A DNA stretch of 64,000 nucleotides from Actinomycetota bacterium (GTDB lineage: Bacteria; Actinomycetota; Actinomycetes; S36-B12), in contig JAUXVJ010000024.1 in assembly GCA_030684515.1 (NCBI GenBank), positions 103,663-167,662 on the forward strand. The letters are read 5' to 3'. Below the pieces are notes generated by a model. That model had not been told where the DNA came from and made no database searches. It saw only the letters and a program-made list of their open reading frames with translations. This document shows, piece by piece, positions 29,585-37,391 of this stretch (position 1 is the stretch's first letter; each line of letters starts with the position of its first letter). The position numbers and the translations under genes were made by a program.

Positions 29585-30253
29585 TCAGTCGGCGCTTGCC
29601 CGCATCGCTCGATACGTGGGAGCCAACAGTCGATAGGTGAAATACGCGGCTCCAAGAAACAGCGGCCACCCCATCACGACCTTGACAATGCCGAGTGCAG
29701 TGACATTGCCCGCGAAGTACAGCGGCGCTTGCACGACGAGTCGGCCAAAGAACACGCCTACCCAGATCCAACTGGCTGCAGCCAGGACTCGCCGCTGAAC
29801 AAGATCCTTGCGCCAACTCGTGCCCTTGCCCGTGAAGAACCCTAGGAAGACCCCAATCAGGGGCCAACTCACCAGGATGGAGACGAGAAAGGCCATGCCG
29901 TAGGCCAGGTTCGTCAGCATTCCGATGAAGTAGAAGTTCTCAGCTCTTCCGGTGTATTTGGCAAATCCGGCAGAGATCAGCACCCCCGCAAACCCGGCTG
30001 CAATCTGCTGCAGGGGTTCGTGTCGGACCAATCGCCACAGGACTATGGCTCCCGCTGCAATGAGGGCCGCCGCCAGTGAGGTGCCCAGATTCTGGTTCGT
30101 GACCAAGTAGGCAACGACAAAGACGATGGTCGGCAATCCTGAGTCGATGATGCCGCGCCAGCCGCCGATGGCTCGTTCAAGCAGTACGGACTCGGCGCGA
30201 AGGTCGGCCGCAGTCTCATGCGAAGGCGAGGGTGCAGTTTCCTCGTGACTCAT
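29585..30253 (-). CDS. DUF3159 membrane protein
   Basis: 222-residue membrane protein of actinobacterial DUF3159, with about five or six helices (roughly 38-54, 58-75, 86-100, 108-133, 160-180, 186-205) after an acidic cytoplasmic N-terminus. Motifs include GGWRGIIDSGLPTIVFVVAYL and FFTGKGTSWRKDLVQRR. Function is unknown. It is the last gene of a dut-DUF3710-OB-DUF3159 operon whose members overlap by 1-4 bp; here TAATG joins it to the OB-fold gene. It converges on the TrkA pair. Confidence 0.9.
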   Translation of the reverse strand: MSHEETAPSPSHETAADLRAESVLLERAIGGWRGIIDSGLPTIVFVVAYLVTNQNLGTSLAAALIAAGAIVLWRLVRHEPLQQIAAGFAGVLISAGFAKYTGRAENFYFIGMLTNLAYGMAFLVSILVSWPLIGVFLGFFTGKGTSWRKDLVQRRVLAAASWIWVGVFFGRLVVQAPLYFAGNVTALGIVKVVMGWPLFLGAAYFTYRLLAPTYRAMRASAD

Positions 30254-30618
30254 TACTGCGATGGCTTCAACTGGTATCGCGGGTTGTAGATAGTCTTACT
30301 GCCATCGATATTGGTCATGCGTCCTGTGATCGTCATGCGTCGCCCGGCCACAATCCCCGGGATTGTTCGGCGTCCCATCCAGATGATCTTGGTCGCACCT
30401 GAGCCGTCATAGAGCTCAATCTCGAATGAGGGGGCCTTGTCCTTGGGAAGGATGGTGACGTATCTGACTGTGCCAGCCAAGCTGACAAGCTCCCCGGCAT
30501 TGCAGGCGCCGATGGCGCTGCAGGCTTCAGGTTCGCCTTTGAGCTGCTCGAGCAGATCAGCGGCTTCGGACTCTTCTCGAGAGCGCAGAAACTTTGCCCA
30601 CGGACCTTTACTGGTCAT
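30253..30618 (-). CDS. OB-fold nucleic-acid-binding domain protein
   Basis: 121-residue protein whose second half is an OB fold (about 43-118) with VSLAGTVRYVTILPK, FEIELYDGSGATKIIWMG, GRRMTITGRM. A short N-terminal helix contains two cysteines (EACSAIGACNAG). Homologues in mycobacteria and streptomycetes occupy the same operon position and are uncharacterised; DNA binding is a domain-level inference. Start ATG 30618 shares a base with the DUF3710 stop (TGATG). Confidence 0.88.
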   Translation of the reverse strand: MTSKGPWAKFLRSREESEAADLLEQLKGEPEACSAIGACNAGELVSLAGTVRYVTILPKDKAPSFEIELYDGSGATKIIWMGRRTIPGIVAGRRMTITGRMTNIDGSKTIYNPRYQLKPSQ

Positions 30619-31229
30619 CAGCGAATCTCCGTTATCTCTAGTCCGCGTTCGGGCGGCAGCAGGACTGGCGAATCCTCCTCAGTCGCATCTCCATCATCTA
30701 CCTCGGGAAGCTGCAGAGGAAGAGGATTGCCTACCGGCATCGCCTCATTTCCACGCACGACTACCAGCCCACGTAAGGCAGACTCAAGCACCTCCGCTGA
30801 TGCCCCCGGCCGAGATGCCGAACCCAGAAACACTGCCCGAATGAACCAGCGAGGTCCCTCGATTCCCACAAAACGCGCTGGCTGGAGGCCTTGCTCGGCA
30901 GGCACTTGAGCCCGCAGTTCCATGCCGAAGGGGCCATCTGCCTCCTCGACGAGTCCATTGGCTGCATTGATGGACGATGCGATCTGCTTGCGGGTCTCTT
31001 CCCACAGTCCGCCCGATTTGGGGGCTGCGAACACCTGGATCTGCACTCCGGCGTCTGAAGTAGCAAGAGTCACCAGCGCAACTGCCCCGGTGGCATCGTC
31101 CACCTGCACCTGGACGTCCACGCCCGCAGTCGATGTGATCAGCAGGCTTCCCAGATCGAGTCGCTCGGTGCCGTCCCACTCGACTTCTGATTCGTCCCAG
31201 GGTCCGTCCGCGCGAAATTCGTCTGTCAC
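30618..31229 (-). CDS. DUF3710 protein
   Basis: 203-residue soluble protein of actinobacterial DUF3710, unknown function. Family pattern: GPWDESEV at the start, RLDLGSLLI, VQVQVDDATGAVALVTL, GLWEETRKQIASSI, and a FVGIEGPRWFIRAVFLG segment, followed by an acidic tail. Start is GTG 31229, overlapping the dut stop by 4 bp (GTGA). The stable dut-DUF3710-OB-DUF3159 order across actinobacteria suggests a nucleic-acid or envelope-linked housekeeping role, not proven. Confidence 0.9.
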   Translation of the reverse strand: MTDEFRADGPWDESEVEWDGTERLDLGSLLITSTAGVDVQVQVDDATGAVALVTLATSDAGVQIQVFAAPKSGGLWEETRKQIASSINAANGLVEEADGPFGMELRAQVPAEQGLQPARFVGIEGPRWFIRAVFLGSASRPGASAEVLESALRGLVVVRGNEAMPVGNPLPLQLPEVDDGDATEEDSPVLLPPERGLEITEIR

Positions 31230-31684
31230 GCGTCCACCGTAGTGGCCTGCACACCCGTAGAGCCGAAGCCACCCTCCCCACGGTGGCTGCCCGGCAATTG
31301 CGCCACCTCGACAAGTGCAACCCGGGCCACCAGCTGAATGACAAGTTGGGCGATGCGATCGCCTCGCTTCAAGGAGATCGTTTCGCGCGGATCCAGATTG
31401 ATGAGAATGACACCGATCTCACCTCGATAGCCGGCATCGATCACGCCAGGTGCATTGACCATGCCCAAGCCACGCTTCAAAGCCAGTCCACTGCGCGGAT
31501 GAACGAAGGCGGCGTACCCCGCAGGCAAGGCGATGGAGATTCCCGTGGGCACAAGAGCGCGTTGCCCAGGGGGAAGAGTCACGTCGACTCGCGCTCGCAG
31601 ATCCAGCCCCGCATCGCCGGGATGCTCGTAGCTCGGAATCGGCAGCTCAGAGTCCAGTCGGGTGATGAGCACCTCAACATCCAT
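31226..31684 (-). CDS. dut: dUTP diphosphatase
   Basis: Trimeric dUTPase that hydrolyses dUTP to dUMP and pyrophosphate, keeping uracil out of DNA. All five motifs are present in 152 residues: DAGLDLRA, HPRSGLALK, GVIDAGYRGEI, RGDRIAQLVI and the C-terminal HRGEGGFGSTG arm. Start ATG 31684 has no ribosome binding site; a TAGAGT box lies 8 nt upstream. It is the first gene of a four-gene operon and is divergent from the DUF3093 gene across 56 bp. Confidence 0.97.
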   Translation of the reverse strand: MDVEVLITRLDSELPIPSYEHPGDAGLDLRARVDVTLPPGQRALVPTGISIALPAGYAAFVHPRSGLALKRGLGMVNAPGVIDAGYRGEIGVILINLDPRETISLKRGDRIAQLVIQLVARVALVEVAQLPGSHRGEGGFGSTGVQATTVDA

Positions 31685-31692
31685 GAAGCGCG

Positions 31693-31698
31693 ACTCTA
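31693..31698 (-). promoter_or_regulatory. Probable -10 box of the dut operon
   Basis: On the minus strand TAGAGT ends 8 nt before ATG 31684, giving a leader of at most one or two bases. Its partner promoter for DUF3093 lies 30 bp away on the other strand. Confidence 0.45.
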
Positions 31699-31727
31699 CT
31701 GACCGCGTGCCGCTTGGCGGCTGTGCC

Positions 31728-31733
31728 TAGGCT
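31728..31733 (+). promoter_or_regulatory. -10 box for the leaderless DUF3093 transcript
   Basis: TAGGCT ends 7 nt before GTG 31741; no Shine-Dalgarno is present. Confidence 0.6.
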
Positions 31734-31740
31734 CAGGCTC

Positions 31741-32196
31741 GTGAATTCGTCCTATCGCGAGCGACTCCTGCCAAAGTGGTGGGTCTTCGTCTTCATCGCA
31801 TCATTGATTGCGATGCTGAGCATCGCCTACGGCTCAGCAATCAGCGCGCTCGTGGGATGGATCATGTTCATCGCACTCTCGGTTCTCGTTGGCGTGGGGA
31901 TCTTCACCAGCTCGCCCGTTATTGAAGTCAGCGACGTCCTTGCGGTGGATCACGCGCGGCTTCCCATGGCTTGTGTAGGCGAAGTCGCTGTGTTGGACTC
32001 GATGCAAACGCGTGAAGTTCGCAATCGTCGCACCGAAGCACTCAATTTTGTGCTGGTGAAGACCTGGGCTGCTTCTGAATCAGTCCTTATCAAAGTGACA
32101 GACCCAGACGATCCGCACCCAGCGTGGCTGATCAGCACTCGCCACCCTGGCGAGTTGACTGCTGCGATCAATGCCAGAGCCACATCCGCTGGATAG
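31741..32196 (+). CDS. DUF3093 membrane protein
   Basis: 151-residue protein of actinobacterial DUF3093. Two adjacent membrane helices (about 11-33 and 36-56) after YRERLLPKWWVF are followed by a cytoplasmic beta-rich domain with a conserved DHARLP motif and a TRHPGELTAAI C-terminus. Function unknown. GTG 31741 was selected over TTG 31714 because the TAGGCT box and family length agree. In mycobacteria the orthologue also faces dut. It precedes the DUF4235 gene by 29 bp. Confidence 0.88.
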   Translation: MNSSYRERLLPKWWVFVFIASLIAMLSIAYGSAISALVGWIMFIALSVLVGVGIFTSSPVIEVSDVLAVDHARLPMACVGEVAVLDSMQTREVRNRRTEALNFVLVKTWAASESVLIKVTDPDDPHPAWLISTRHPGELTAAINARATSAG

Positions 32197-32225
32197 CGCA
32201 CAGCACTATCTGCCAGAGTGTGCCC

Positions 32226-32498
32226 ATGAGTAGGCAGCAGAGCGACGAACTGGAAGTTCAACCGAATCCAGTCATGCACTTGATCGCACCGATCACCGCA
32301 ATTGCCGCAACGATGGTCATGCGCAAAGTACTCACGTCTGCGTACGCTCGCAGAACCGGCAATGACGCTCCCGATCCACGAGATCCTGACGTGCCCCTGG
32401 GCCGTGCCCTGGTATGGGCCGTGGGTATCGCCGCATCTGCAGCTGCCGTAGAGCTCGTGGTCTTTCGCCTGATGAACCGCGGCGGCAGTTCAAGCTAA
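32226..32498 (+). CDS. DUF4235 membrane protein
   Basis: 90-residue protein of DUF4235: an N-terminal helix (MHLIAPITAIAATMVMRKVL), the family motif DPRDPDVPLGRALVWA, and a second helix (about 59-81). Likely membrane-embedded; role unknown. ATG 32226 is the family start; upstream codons of the longer frame lie in the preceding gene. The final codon overlaps the end of the convergent DUF4193 gene by 4 bp. Confidence 0.85.
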   Translation: MSRQQSDELEVQPNPVMHLIAPITAIAATMVMRKVLTSAYARRTGNDAPDPRDPDVPLGRALVWAVGIAASAAAVELVVFRLMNRGGSSS

Positions 32499-32791
32499 GA
32501 ACAGTCGCTGCAGACTGGGCCGTCCTTGCCCTCATGCGCAAGTTGGCTGCGGTGGTGCACCAGAAAGCACTTCGAGCAGGTGAACTCGTCGGCCTGGCGT
32601 GGAAGTACCCGGATCGTCAGACTCTCATCAGAAAGATCGGCGCCAGGGAGTTCCAGATTCTCAGCGGCTTCAGCTTCGTCAATGTCGATAGCGCCCGAAT
32701 TCTTCTCAGCACGTTGCGCTTTCAGGTCCTCTAGGGATTCCTCGGCCAGTTCTTCATCGGTCTTGCGCGGTGCGTCATAGTCGGTAGCCAT
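32495..32791 (-). CDS. DUF4193 zinc-ribbon protein
   Basis: 98-residue actinobacterial protein with an acidic N-terminal part (TDYDAPRKTDEELAEESL), LPGADLSDESLTIRVLP, and a C-terminal zinc ribbon CSKC...CSDC preceded by QADEFTC. It is highly conserved near sigA in actinobacteria; function is not established, though the ribbon suggests nucleic-acid or RNA polymerase contact. ATG 32791 was chosen because homology starts at MATDYDAP and AAAGG lies about 9 nt upstream. Divergent neighbour is the gamma carbonic anhydrase-like gene. Confidence 0.92.
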   Translation of the reverse strand: MATDYDAPRKTDEELAEESLEDLKAQRAEKNSGAIDIDEAEAAENLELPGADLSDESLTIRVLPRQADEFTCSKCFLVHHRSQLAHEGKDGPVCSDCS

Positions 32792-32896
32792 CGCTCTGCC
32801 TTTCTCTTGGCCGCAGAACAACAGCGGCGCGGAGATTGTGCCTCATGACTTTGTGAAACTTCTGAGAGGACAAGCCATGCTGATTGTGCTGCGCGC

Positions 32897-32902
32897 TAGC
32901 CT
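32897..32902 (+). promoter_or_regulatory. -10 box for a leaderless transcript
   Basis: TAGCCT ends 7 nt before ATG 32910 of the gamma carbonic anhydrase-like gene. Confidence 0.6.
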
Positions 32903-32909
32903 GCTGAGC

Positions 32910-33428
32910 ATGCCGATCTACGCACTTGGTGAACTCACCCCTGAAATTGATCCAACCGCCTTCATCCATCCAGATGCCGTGATCATCGGCAATGTCCACA
33001 TAGGCCCGGAGTCAAGTGTGTGGCCCGGTGCAGTGCTTCGCGCTGACTACGGATCCATCACCATCGGCGCGCAGACCTCGATCCAAGATGGCACGGTCAT
33101 TCACTGCACGCTGGAGGAGCCCACCACCATCGGTGATCGATGCACCATTGGGCACAACGTGCACATCGAAGGCGCCCTTATTCACGATGACTGCCTCATC
33201 GGATCTGGCTCGATCGTGCTCAACGGATCAGTGATCGGCCCTCGGGCGCTCATCGGCGCGGGTGCCCTGGTGCCGATGCGCAAGGTTGTGCCGGCGCAGG
33301 CCCGGGCCGTTGGTGTGCCATGCGTCATCAAAGAAGATGCCGTGGACGGAGTGCCAAATGAAGATGGCACCCAAGGCTACGTGGCAAATGGAAAGCGCTA
33401 TCTGGCCGAACTGCGCCGCCTGAGCTAG
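32910..33428 (+). CDS. Gamma carbonic anhydrase-like hexapeptide protein
   Basis: 172-residue left-handed beta-helix protein of the gamma carbonic anhydrase/YrdA group. Repeating hexapeptides run from about 15 to 140. Two zinc ligands are seen, His in GTVIH and His in TIGHN, but the third histidine (GHxxxxHG) is Glu in GHNVHIEG with an extra His two residues earlier. Activity is therefore uncertain; related proteins may be scaffolds. ATG 32910 was selected over 32838 because of the TAGCCT box and family start. A beta-type carbonic anhydrase lies 12 kb downstream. Confidence 0.85.
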   Translation: MPIYALGELTPEIDPTAFIHPDAVIIGNVHIGPESSVWPGAVLRADYGSITIGAQTSIQDGTVIHCTLEEPTTIGDRCTIGHNVHIEGALIHDDCLIGSGSIVLNGSVIGPRALIGAGALVPMRKVVPAQARAVGVPCVIKEDAVDGVPNEDGTQGYVANGKRYLAELRRLS

Positions 33429-33440
33429 CCGATCAGGGCG

Positions 33441-34280
33441 CTAGCCGTGTGCTTTGCGAAGCGCCGCCCGGAAGGATTCCGCAATCGCCGGAACTGCCGT
33501 CACCATCGTCTCCTCGTAGACACTGTCGCCCCATAGCCCGGACACCGATGCCCCTGCCTCGCTGGCGATGAGCGAGCCGGCCGCAACATCCCAGCGTGAA
33601 AGTCCGCGTTCGTAGTAGCCATCAAATCGGCCCCTGGCCAGCCAGCAGAAGTCGATTGCGGCGCCGCCCATGCGCCGAAAGTCGCGCACTTGACCGGCCA
33701 GAGCGAGCATCACTGCAGCTTGCTCCTGCCGGCGCTGCGCTGAGTAGCCAAATCCAGTTGCCACCATGGCCATCCCCAGGTCACTGCAATCAGCAACATG
33801 CAACTGCTCAACCAAATCCGGATCCGTGAGCGCGTGATGAACCAGCCAGGCTCCTGCGCCAGCTATGCCGATGAAGGCCTCGTCGAATTCAGGTGCCACA
33901 ACGATGCCGATGACCGACGCGTTGTTGATCTCCGCTGCCACCGAAACTGACCACATGGGGATCCGGTACAGGTAGTTCACCGTTCCATCCAATGGATCCA
34001 CTACCCAGCGCACACCTGAGCTTCCGATGCGTTCACCACCCTCTTCGCCCAGAAACCCGTCGTCAGGTCGCGCGCCAAGCAGGCGTTCCACCAGCATTTG
34101 CTCAGCACCACGATCCATCTCAGTCACCGCATCAACGGCAGTCGATTTGCTGTCGACCAAGAGCCCATCTGGCCGCTCATCTCGCAGGAACAGCGCGGCC
34201 TCGGTGGCTGCCTGCCAGGCCACCGGCAGCAAGGGGTGCTTGCGAAGGAGTACGGCGAGCAGGTTCATGCGCCCAATCAT
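33441..34280 (-). CDS. Inositol monophosphatase family protein
   Basis: 279-residue Mg-dependent phosphatase of the IMPase/SuhB/HisN superfamily. Metal-binding motifs are complete: FLGEEGGE with its Glu, WVVDPLDGTVNY with three ligands, and the C-terminal SRWDVAAGSLIASEAGA with the last Asp. Substrate could be inositol phosphate or histidinol phosphate; the mycobacterial orthologue at this locus is suhB. Starts at ATG 34280 or ATG 34268; neither has a clear ribosome binding site. It is divergent from the MFS gene by 53 bp. Confidence 0.9.
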   Translation of the reverse strand: MIGRMNLLAVLLRKHPLLPVAWQAATEAALFLRDERPDGLLVDSKSTAVDAVTEMDRGAEQMLVERLLGARPDDGFLGEEGGERIGSSGVRWVVDPLDGTVNYLYRIPMWSVSVAAEINNASVIGIVVAPEFDEAFIGIAGAGAWLVHHALTDPDLVEQLHVADCSDLGMAMVATGFGYSAQRRQEQAAVMLALAGQVRDFRRMGGAAIDFCWLARGRFDGYYERGLSRWDVAAGSLIASEAGASVSGLWGDSVYEETMVTAVPAIAESFRAALRKAHG

Positions 34281-34320
34281 GGTCGGTTCACCCCTGGGTG
34301 CAGTCAGCCCGCCGCGGCAG

Positions 34321-34326
34321 TAGCGT
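34321..34326 (+). promoter_or_regulatory. -10 box for the leaderless MFS gene transcript
   Basis: TAGCGT ends 7 nt before ATG 34334; no ribosome binding site lies between. Confidence 0.6.
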
Positions 34327-34333
34327 GAGTGAG

Positions 34334-35518
34334 ATGTTGGCTTCCTACCGCGAGGTGCTGCGGACCCCGGGAGCCATGCGGTTTTCAGCTGCAGCCTTCA
34401 TTGCGCGCATGCCATCAGCCATTGTCATGCTGGCGATCGTGCTCTACGTATCAGAGAGCACTGGCTCCTACGCTCAGGCTGGCGCGCTCGCTGCTGCATT
34501 CCAGATCGCCGCGGCTGGCGGCGGGCTCGTCTCAAGTCGCATCATGGATCGCCGCGGACAGCGGGCAACGCTGCCCCTGCTCGCACTCGTTCACGTGATC
34601 GGGCTGCTCATGTTCATCCTCAGCCACGACAATCTCGCAATGCAGGCCATCGGGGTCGTGCTTGCTGGCGCTGCGTACCCACCCATGGGTTCAGTCGTGC
34701 GATCGCGTTGGGCGTTTGTCCTTCGTGACTCCCCCGATCGCTTGCGCACGGGATTCGCCTGGGAGAGCGTGCTCGATGAGTTGATCTTCACGATTGGCCC
34801 GCTCGTCACCGCTGTGATGGCCGTTCAACTGGGATATGCGTGGCCATTTGTCGTTGCGTGCGTTCTCACCGTGACCGGCTGCCTGCTCCTGGCGCACGAG
34901 CATGCAACACAACCAGCGATACAGGTCGAGCATCACGAGTTGGGCAATGCTCTTCACCAGAAGGGCATGTGGCGCCTGCCGCTGATCGGGGCGTGTTTCG
35001 GCTGGGTATTTGGCAGTTATGAAGTGTCCATAGTTGCGTTCACTGCCGAACAGGGCATGGCTGGCTGGAGCGGACTGGTACTTGGACTCTGGGCAGCCGG
35101 CTCTGGTCTTGGCGGTCTGTGGTTTGGGCAGCGGGCCTGGAAATCCACTCTTCAGCAGCAGCTGGTGGTCTGCACATTCATTCTTGGCATCGTCTTGATC
35201 CCGGCAATATTTGTGCGCTCCGTCCCAGTGCTCGCCATCACTACGTTTATCGCGGGCGCGGCGATCTCCCCTGGGCTGATTTCGACATTTGCGCTGGTCG
35301 AACGACTTGTCCCTTCGGTTCTGCTCACTGAGGCACTCACATGGACCAACTCCGGAATGATTCTGGGCTACGCAGCAGGCACTGCTCTCTCGGGACTGTT
35401 CATCGATTCTCTTGGCACATCGGTCAGCTTTGTGCTGCCTGTTCTTGGCGCATGGATTGCCAGCCTGCTAGCCCTTGGTCCGACACCGGCAACGCGAACA
35501 TCACCGGCTGCGCCGTGA
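34334..35518 (+). CDS. MFS transporter
   Basis: 394-residue major facilitator with twelve hydrophobic segments. The loop between helices 2 and 3 reads GGLVSSRIMDRRGQRATLP, matching the MFS signature GxxxDRxGxR; the centre has a cytoplasmic linker (EHATQPAIQVEHHELG). Substrate unknown; such proteins near sepH are often drug exporters of the DHA type. ATG 34334 is fixed by a TAGCGT box 7 nt upstream; a much longer frame starting at 33992 runs antisense through the phosphatase gene and is rejected. Its TGA overlaps a GTG that begins a short remnant before sepH. Confidence 0.88.
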   Translation: MLASYREVLRTPGAMRFSAAAFIARMPSAIVMLAIVLYVSESTGSYAQAGALAAAFQIAAAGGGLVSSRIMDRRGQRATLPLLALVHVIGLLMFILSHDNLAMQAIGVVLAGAAYPPMGSVVRSRWAFVLRDSPDRLRTGFAWESVLDELIFTIGPLVTAVMAVQLGYAWPFVVACVLTVTGCLLLAHEHATQPAIQVEHHELGNALHQKGMWRLPLIGACFGWVFGSYEVSIVAFTAEQGMAGWSGLVLGLWAAGSGLGGLWFGQRAWKSTLQQQLVVCTFILGIVLIPAIFVRSVPVLAITTFIAGAAISPGLISTFALVERLVPSVLLTEALTWTNSGMILGYAAGTALSGLFIDSLGTSVSFVLPVLGAWIASLLALGPTPATRTSPAAP

Positions 35519-35561
35519 AGCGCTATGTTGTGCCTTTGGATTCGCATGTGAGGAGAAGGCC

Positions 35562-36257
35562 CTGGAACCGCTGAGCCCCAGAGAGATCCAGGCTCGAGTG
35601 CGGGCGGGTGCGGATCCAGAGGTCATTGCAGCCGAAACGGGATGGCCGATCGACAAGGTCATGCGCTATGCCGGACCGCCACTTGCCGAACGCAGTTACG
35701 TGGCCGGACAAGCTCTGAGTACCGAATTACGCCGCACAGGCAAGTCGGTCTCTTTGGCAGACACCGTCGCGCAGGCCATTGCTCCGGACCGATATCCGCC
35801 GGCAAACATCATGTGGGACTCCTACCGGCGCGAAGATGGCAAATGGATCGTCATTGCTGCGCTGCCCAAGTGGAAGCACGGCACCCAGGCGCAGTGGAGC
35901 TATGACCACGAGGGTCACAATCTGCACCCGCTGGACGATGTCGCCCGTCGCCTCATGGGCGTTGCCCCCGAAGGCGAGCTCGATTTCATCACCGAGACTC
36001 CAATCGCAGTGCTCGTCCAAGAAGCTGAAGTGGAAATTGTCGAGGACACCCGACCGCGACTGGTTGCCGTACCAGCCCTTGAGGCACAAGAGCCCGAGCA
36101 GCACCACACCTTGATGCTTCCCATCCCTGTCGAAGAACCAAACGTCACTCCGGCTCCTGCCGCGGCCAAGAAGGCCGTCAAGGGCAAGGGGAAGCGGGCA
36201 AGCATTCCGACGTGGGATGAAATCCTGTTCGGGACGAGCAGGAACGACGACCTCTAG
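35562..36257 (+). CDS. sepH: SepH-like septation protein, shortened N-terminus, CTG start likely
   Basis: SepH (DUF3071) stimulates FtsZ assembly during actinobacterial division. The core domain is clear: LSPREIQARVRAG, AAETGWPIDKVMRYAGPPLAERSYVAGQA, then WDSYRREDGKWIVIAALP, with a disordered C-terminus and a KKAVKGKGKR patch. The usual 50-60 residue N-terminal domain is absent. AGGAG (35551-35555) lies 6 nt before CTG 35562, giving 231 residues; TTG or GTG starts in frame lie inside the MFS gene. In the +1 frame VKRYVVPLDSHVRRR resembles the missing N-terminus, so a frameshift is possible. Confidence 0.8.
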   Translation: MEPLSPREIQARVRAGADPEVIAAETGWPIDKVMRYAGPPLAERSYVAGQALSTELRRTGKSVSLADTVAQAIAPDRYPPANIMWDSYRREDGKWIVIAALPKWKHGTQAQWSYDHEGHNLHPLDDVARRLMGVAPEGELDFITETPIAVLVQEAEVEIVEDTRPRLVAVPALEAQEPEQHHTLMLPIPVEEPNVTPAPAAAKKAVKGKGKRASIPTWDEILFGTSRNDDL

Positions 36258-36281
36258 AGCTCGAGGATCTCTGGTCTTCGG

Positions 36282-37391
36282 TCAGATCTGCGTCACCAAG
36301 CACGGAATCTCCCACTCGTCACTGCTGATCGAGCCGTGCTGACCCTTGAGCGCAGAGACTGTCTTGTCCAAGGCGGCCGTCAGCGCGACATCGGATCGCG
36401 CGAAGACGATGACATCGCCGATGCGTTCAGCGATTTCATCGATTGTCAGACCCATCACTCCGCTGGAGAGCAGTTCTTCCTTCTCGACAACTTGCGCCTT
36501 GTCTCCGAGGGCCTGCTGCCAGCGAAGAGCCACTTGTGTGGCTTGCCCAGGCTTTGCGTAGACGTGCCTGGCACGTGGTTCACCCGCAACCAGCCAGACG
36601 CCGTCGGTGAATTCTGATCCCACGTCAACGGCCACGCGGGTATTGCAATTGACCATTCCGTGGTCTGAAGTCACGATCATCGCCGAATTGCGCGGCAGTG
36701 TGCTGCGCAGCGCTTCCACGAGTTGATCCACTCGCACGAGTGCCTGGAGCCACTCCTTGCTCCCTACGCCAAACTCGTGGCCAATTCGATCGAGTTCGGG
36801 CCAGTACACGTAGGTGAAGGATCGAAGGCTCGTGGCAGTCGCCGCCAGCACGCCTCGCACCCGCTGGACGGCGTCCTCGGCAGCCTCGTATGCCCCTCCG
36901 CGCAGGACCGCCCGTGTCAGTCCACTGTTGCGATAGGCCTCCGGTGCCACCGTGGTGACATGAATACCAGCGCCGGCCATCAACTCCAGCATTGTTGGCT
37001 CGGGCTGGATGGCAAGGGCTGGAATGCCAGACGCCCAGTGCAGCGGCACCAGGACATCCTCAAACTCGGGGACCCAGAACGAGGCTCCCACAAGCCCATG
37101 GGCTCCAGGCATCTCCCCGGTGCCAAAGGAGCCGAGCGCCACAGGCGTTGTCGAGGGGATCGTGGTGGCTGCTCGTGGACCACTCATCGAAGCCAGTACC
37201 GGAGCACTTGATGCGAAGTCACGCAATTGCTCTGCGCCAAGTCCGTCAATCAAGCAGCAGATGACGTGTTGCGGCTCACCTATCGCTATGACATCGGTAT
37301 ATCCGCGTACGCCAAGGGCAGCAGCAACAGAGGGCAGGATCTGCGACAGGCAGACTTCGCCAGGCGCGTCCGGCAGGGCGCTACTCGTCAA
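36282..37391 (-). CDS. Alkaline-phosphatase-superfamily phosphodiesterase
   Basis: 369-residue metal-dependent hydrolase of the nucleotide pyrophosphatase/phosphodiesterase group, cytoplasmic since no signal peptide is seen. The threonine nucleophile lies in ATTIPSTTPVALGSF; metal ligands include Asp in CLIDGLG, the WPELDRIGH motif, TSDHGM and a late GQHGS. The substrate is unknown. The gene overlaps the DUF5998 gene by 4 bp, an arrangement conserved in actinobacteria next to sepH, and converges on sepH. Confidence 0.88.
   Translation of the reverse strand: MTSSALPDAPGEVCLSQILPSVAAALGVRGYTDVIAIGEPQHVICCLIDGLGAEQLRDFASSAPVLASMSGPRAATTIPSTTPVALGSFGTGEMPGAHGLVGASFWVPEFEDVLVPLHWASGIPALAIQPEPTMLELMAGAGIHVTTVAPEAYRNSGLTRAVLRGGAYEAAEDAVQRVRGVLAATATSLRSFTYVYWPELDRIGHEFGVGSKEWLQALVRVDQLVEALRSTLPRNSAMIVTSDHGMVNCNTRVAVDVGSEFTDGVWLVAGEPRARHVYAKPGQATQVALRWQQALGDKAQVVEKEELLSSGVMGLTIDEIAERIGDVIVFARSDVALTAALDKTVSALKGQHGSISSDEWEIPCLVTQI

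Noticed and set aside
33992-34333. Long N-terminal extension of the MFS transporter
   Set aside because: The extension is antisense to the phosphatase gene and not hydrophobic; ATG 34334 has a -10 box at leaderless distance.
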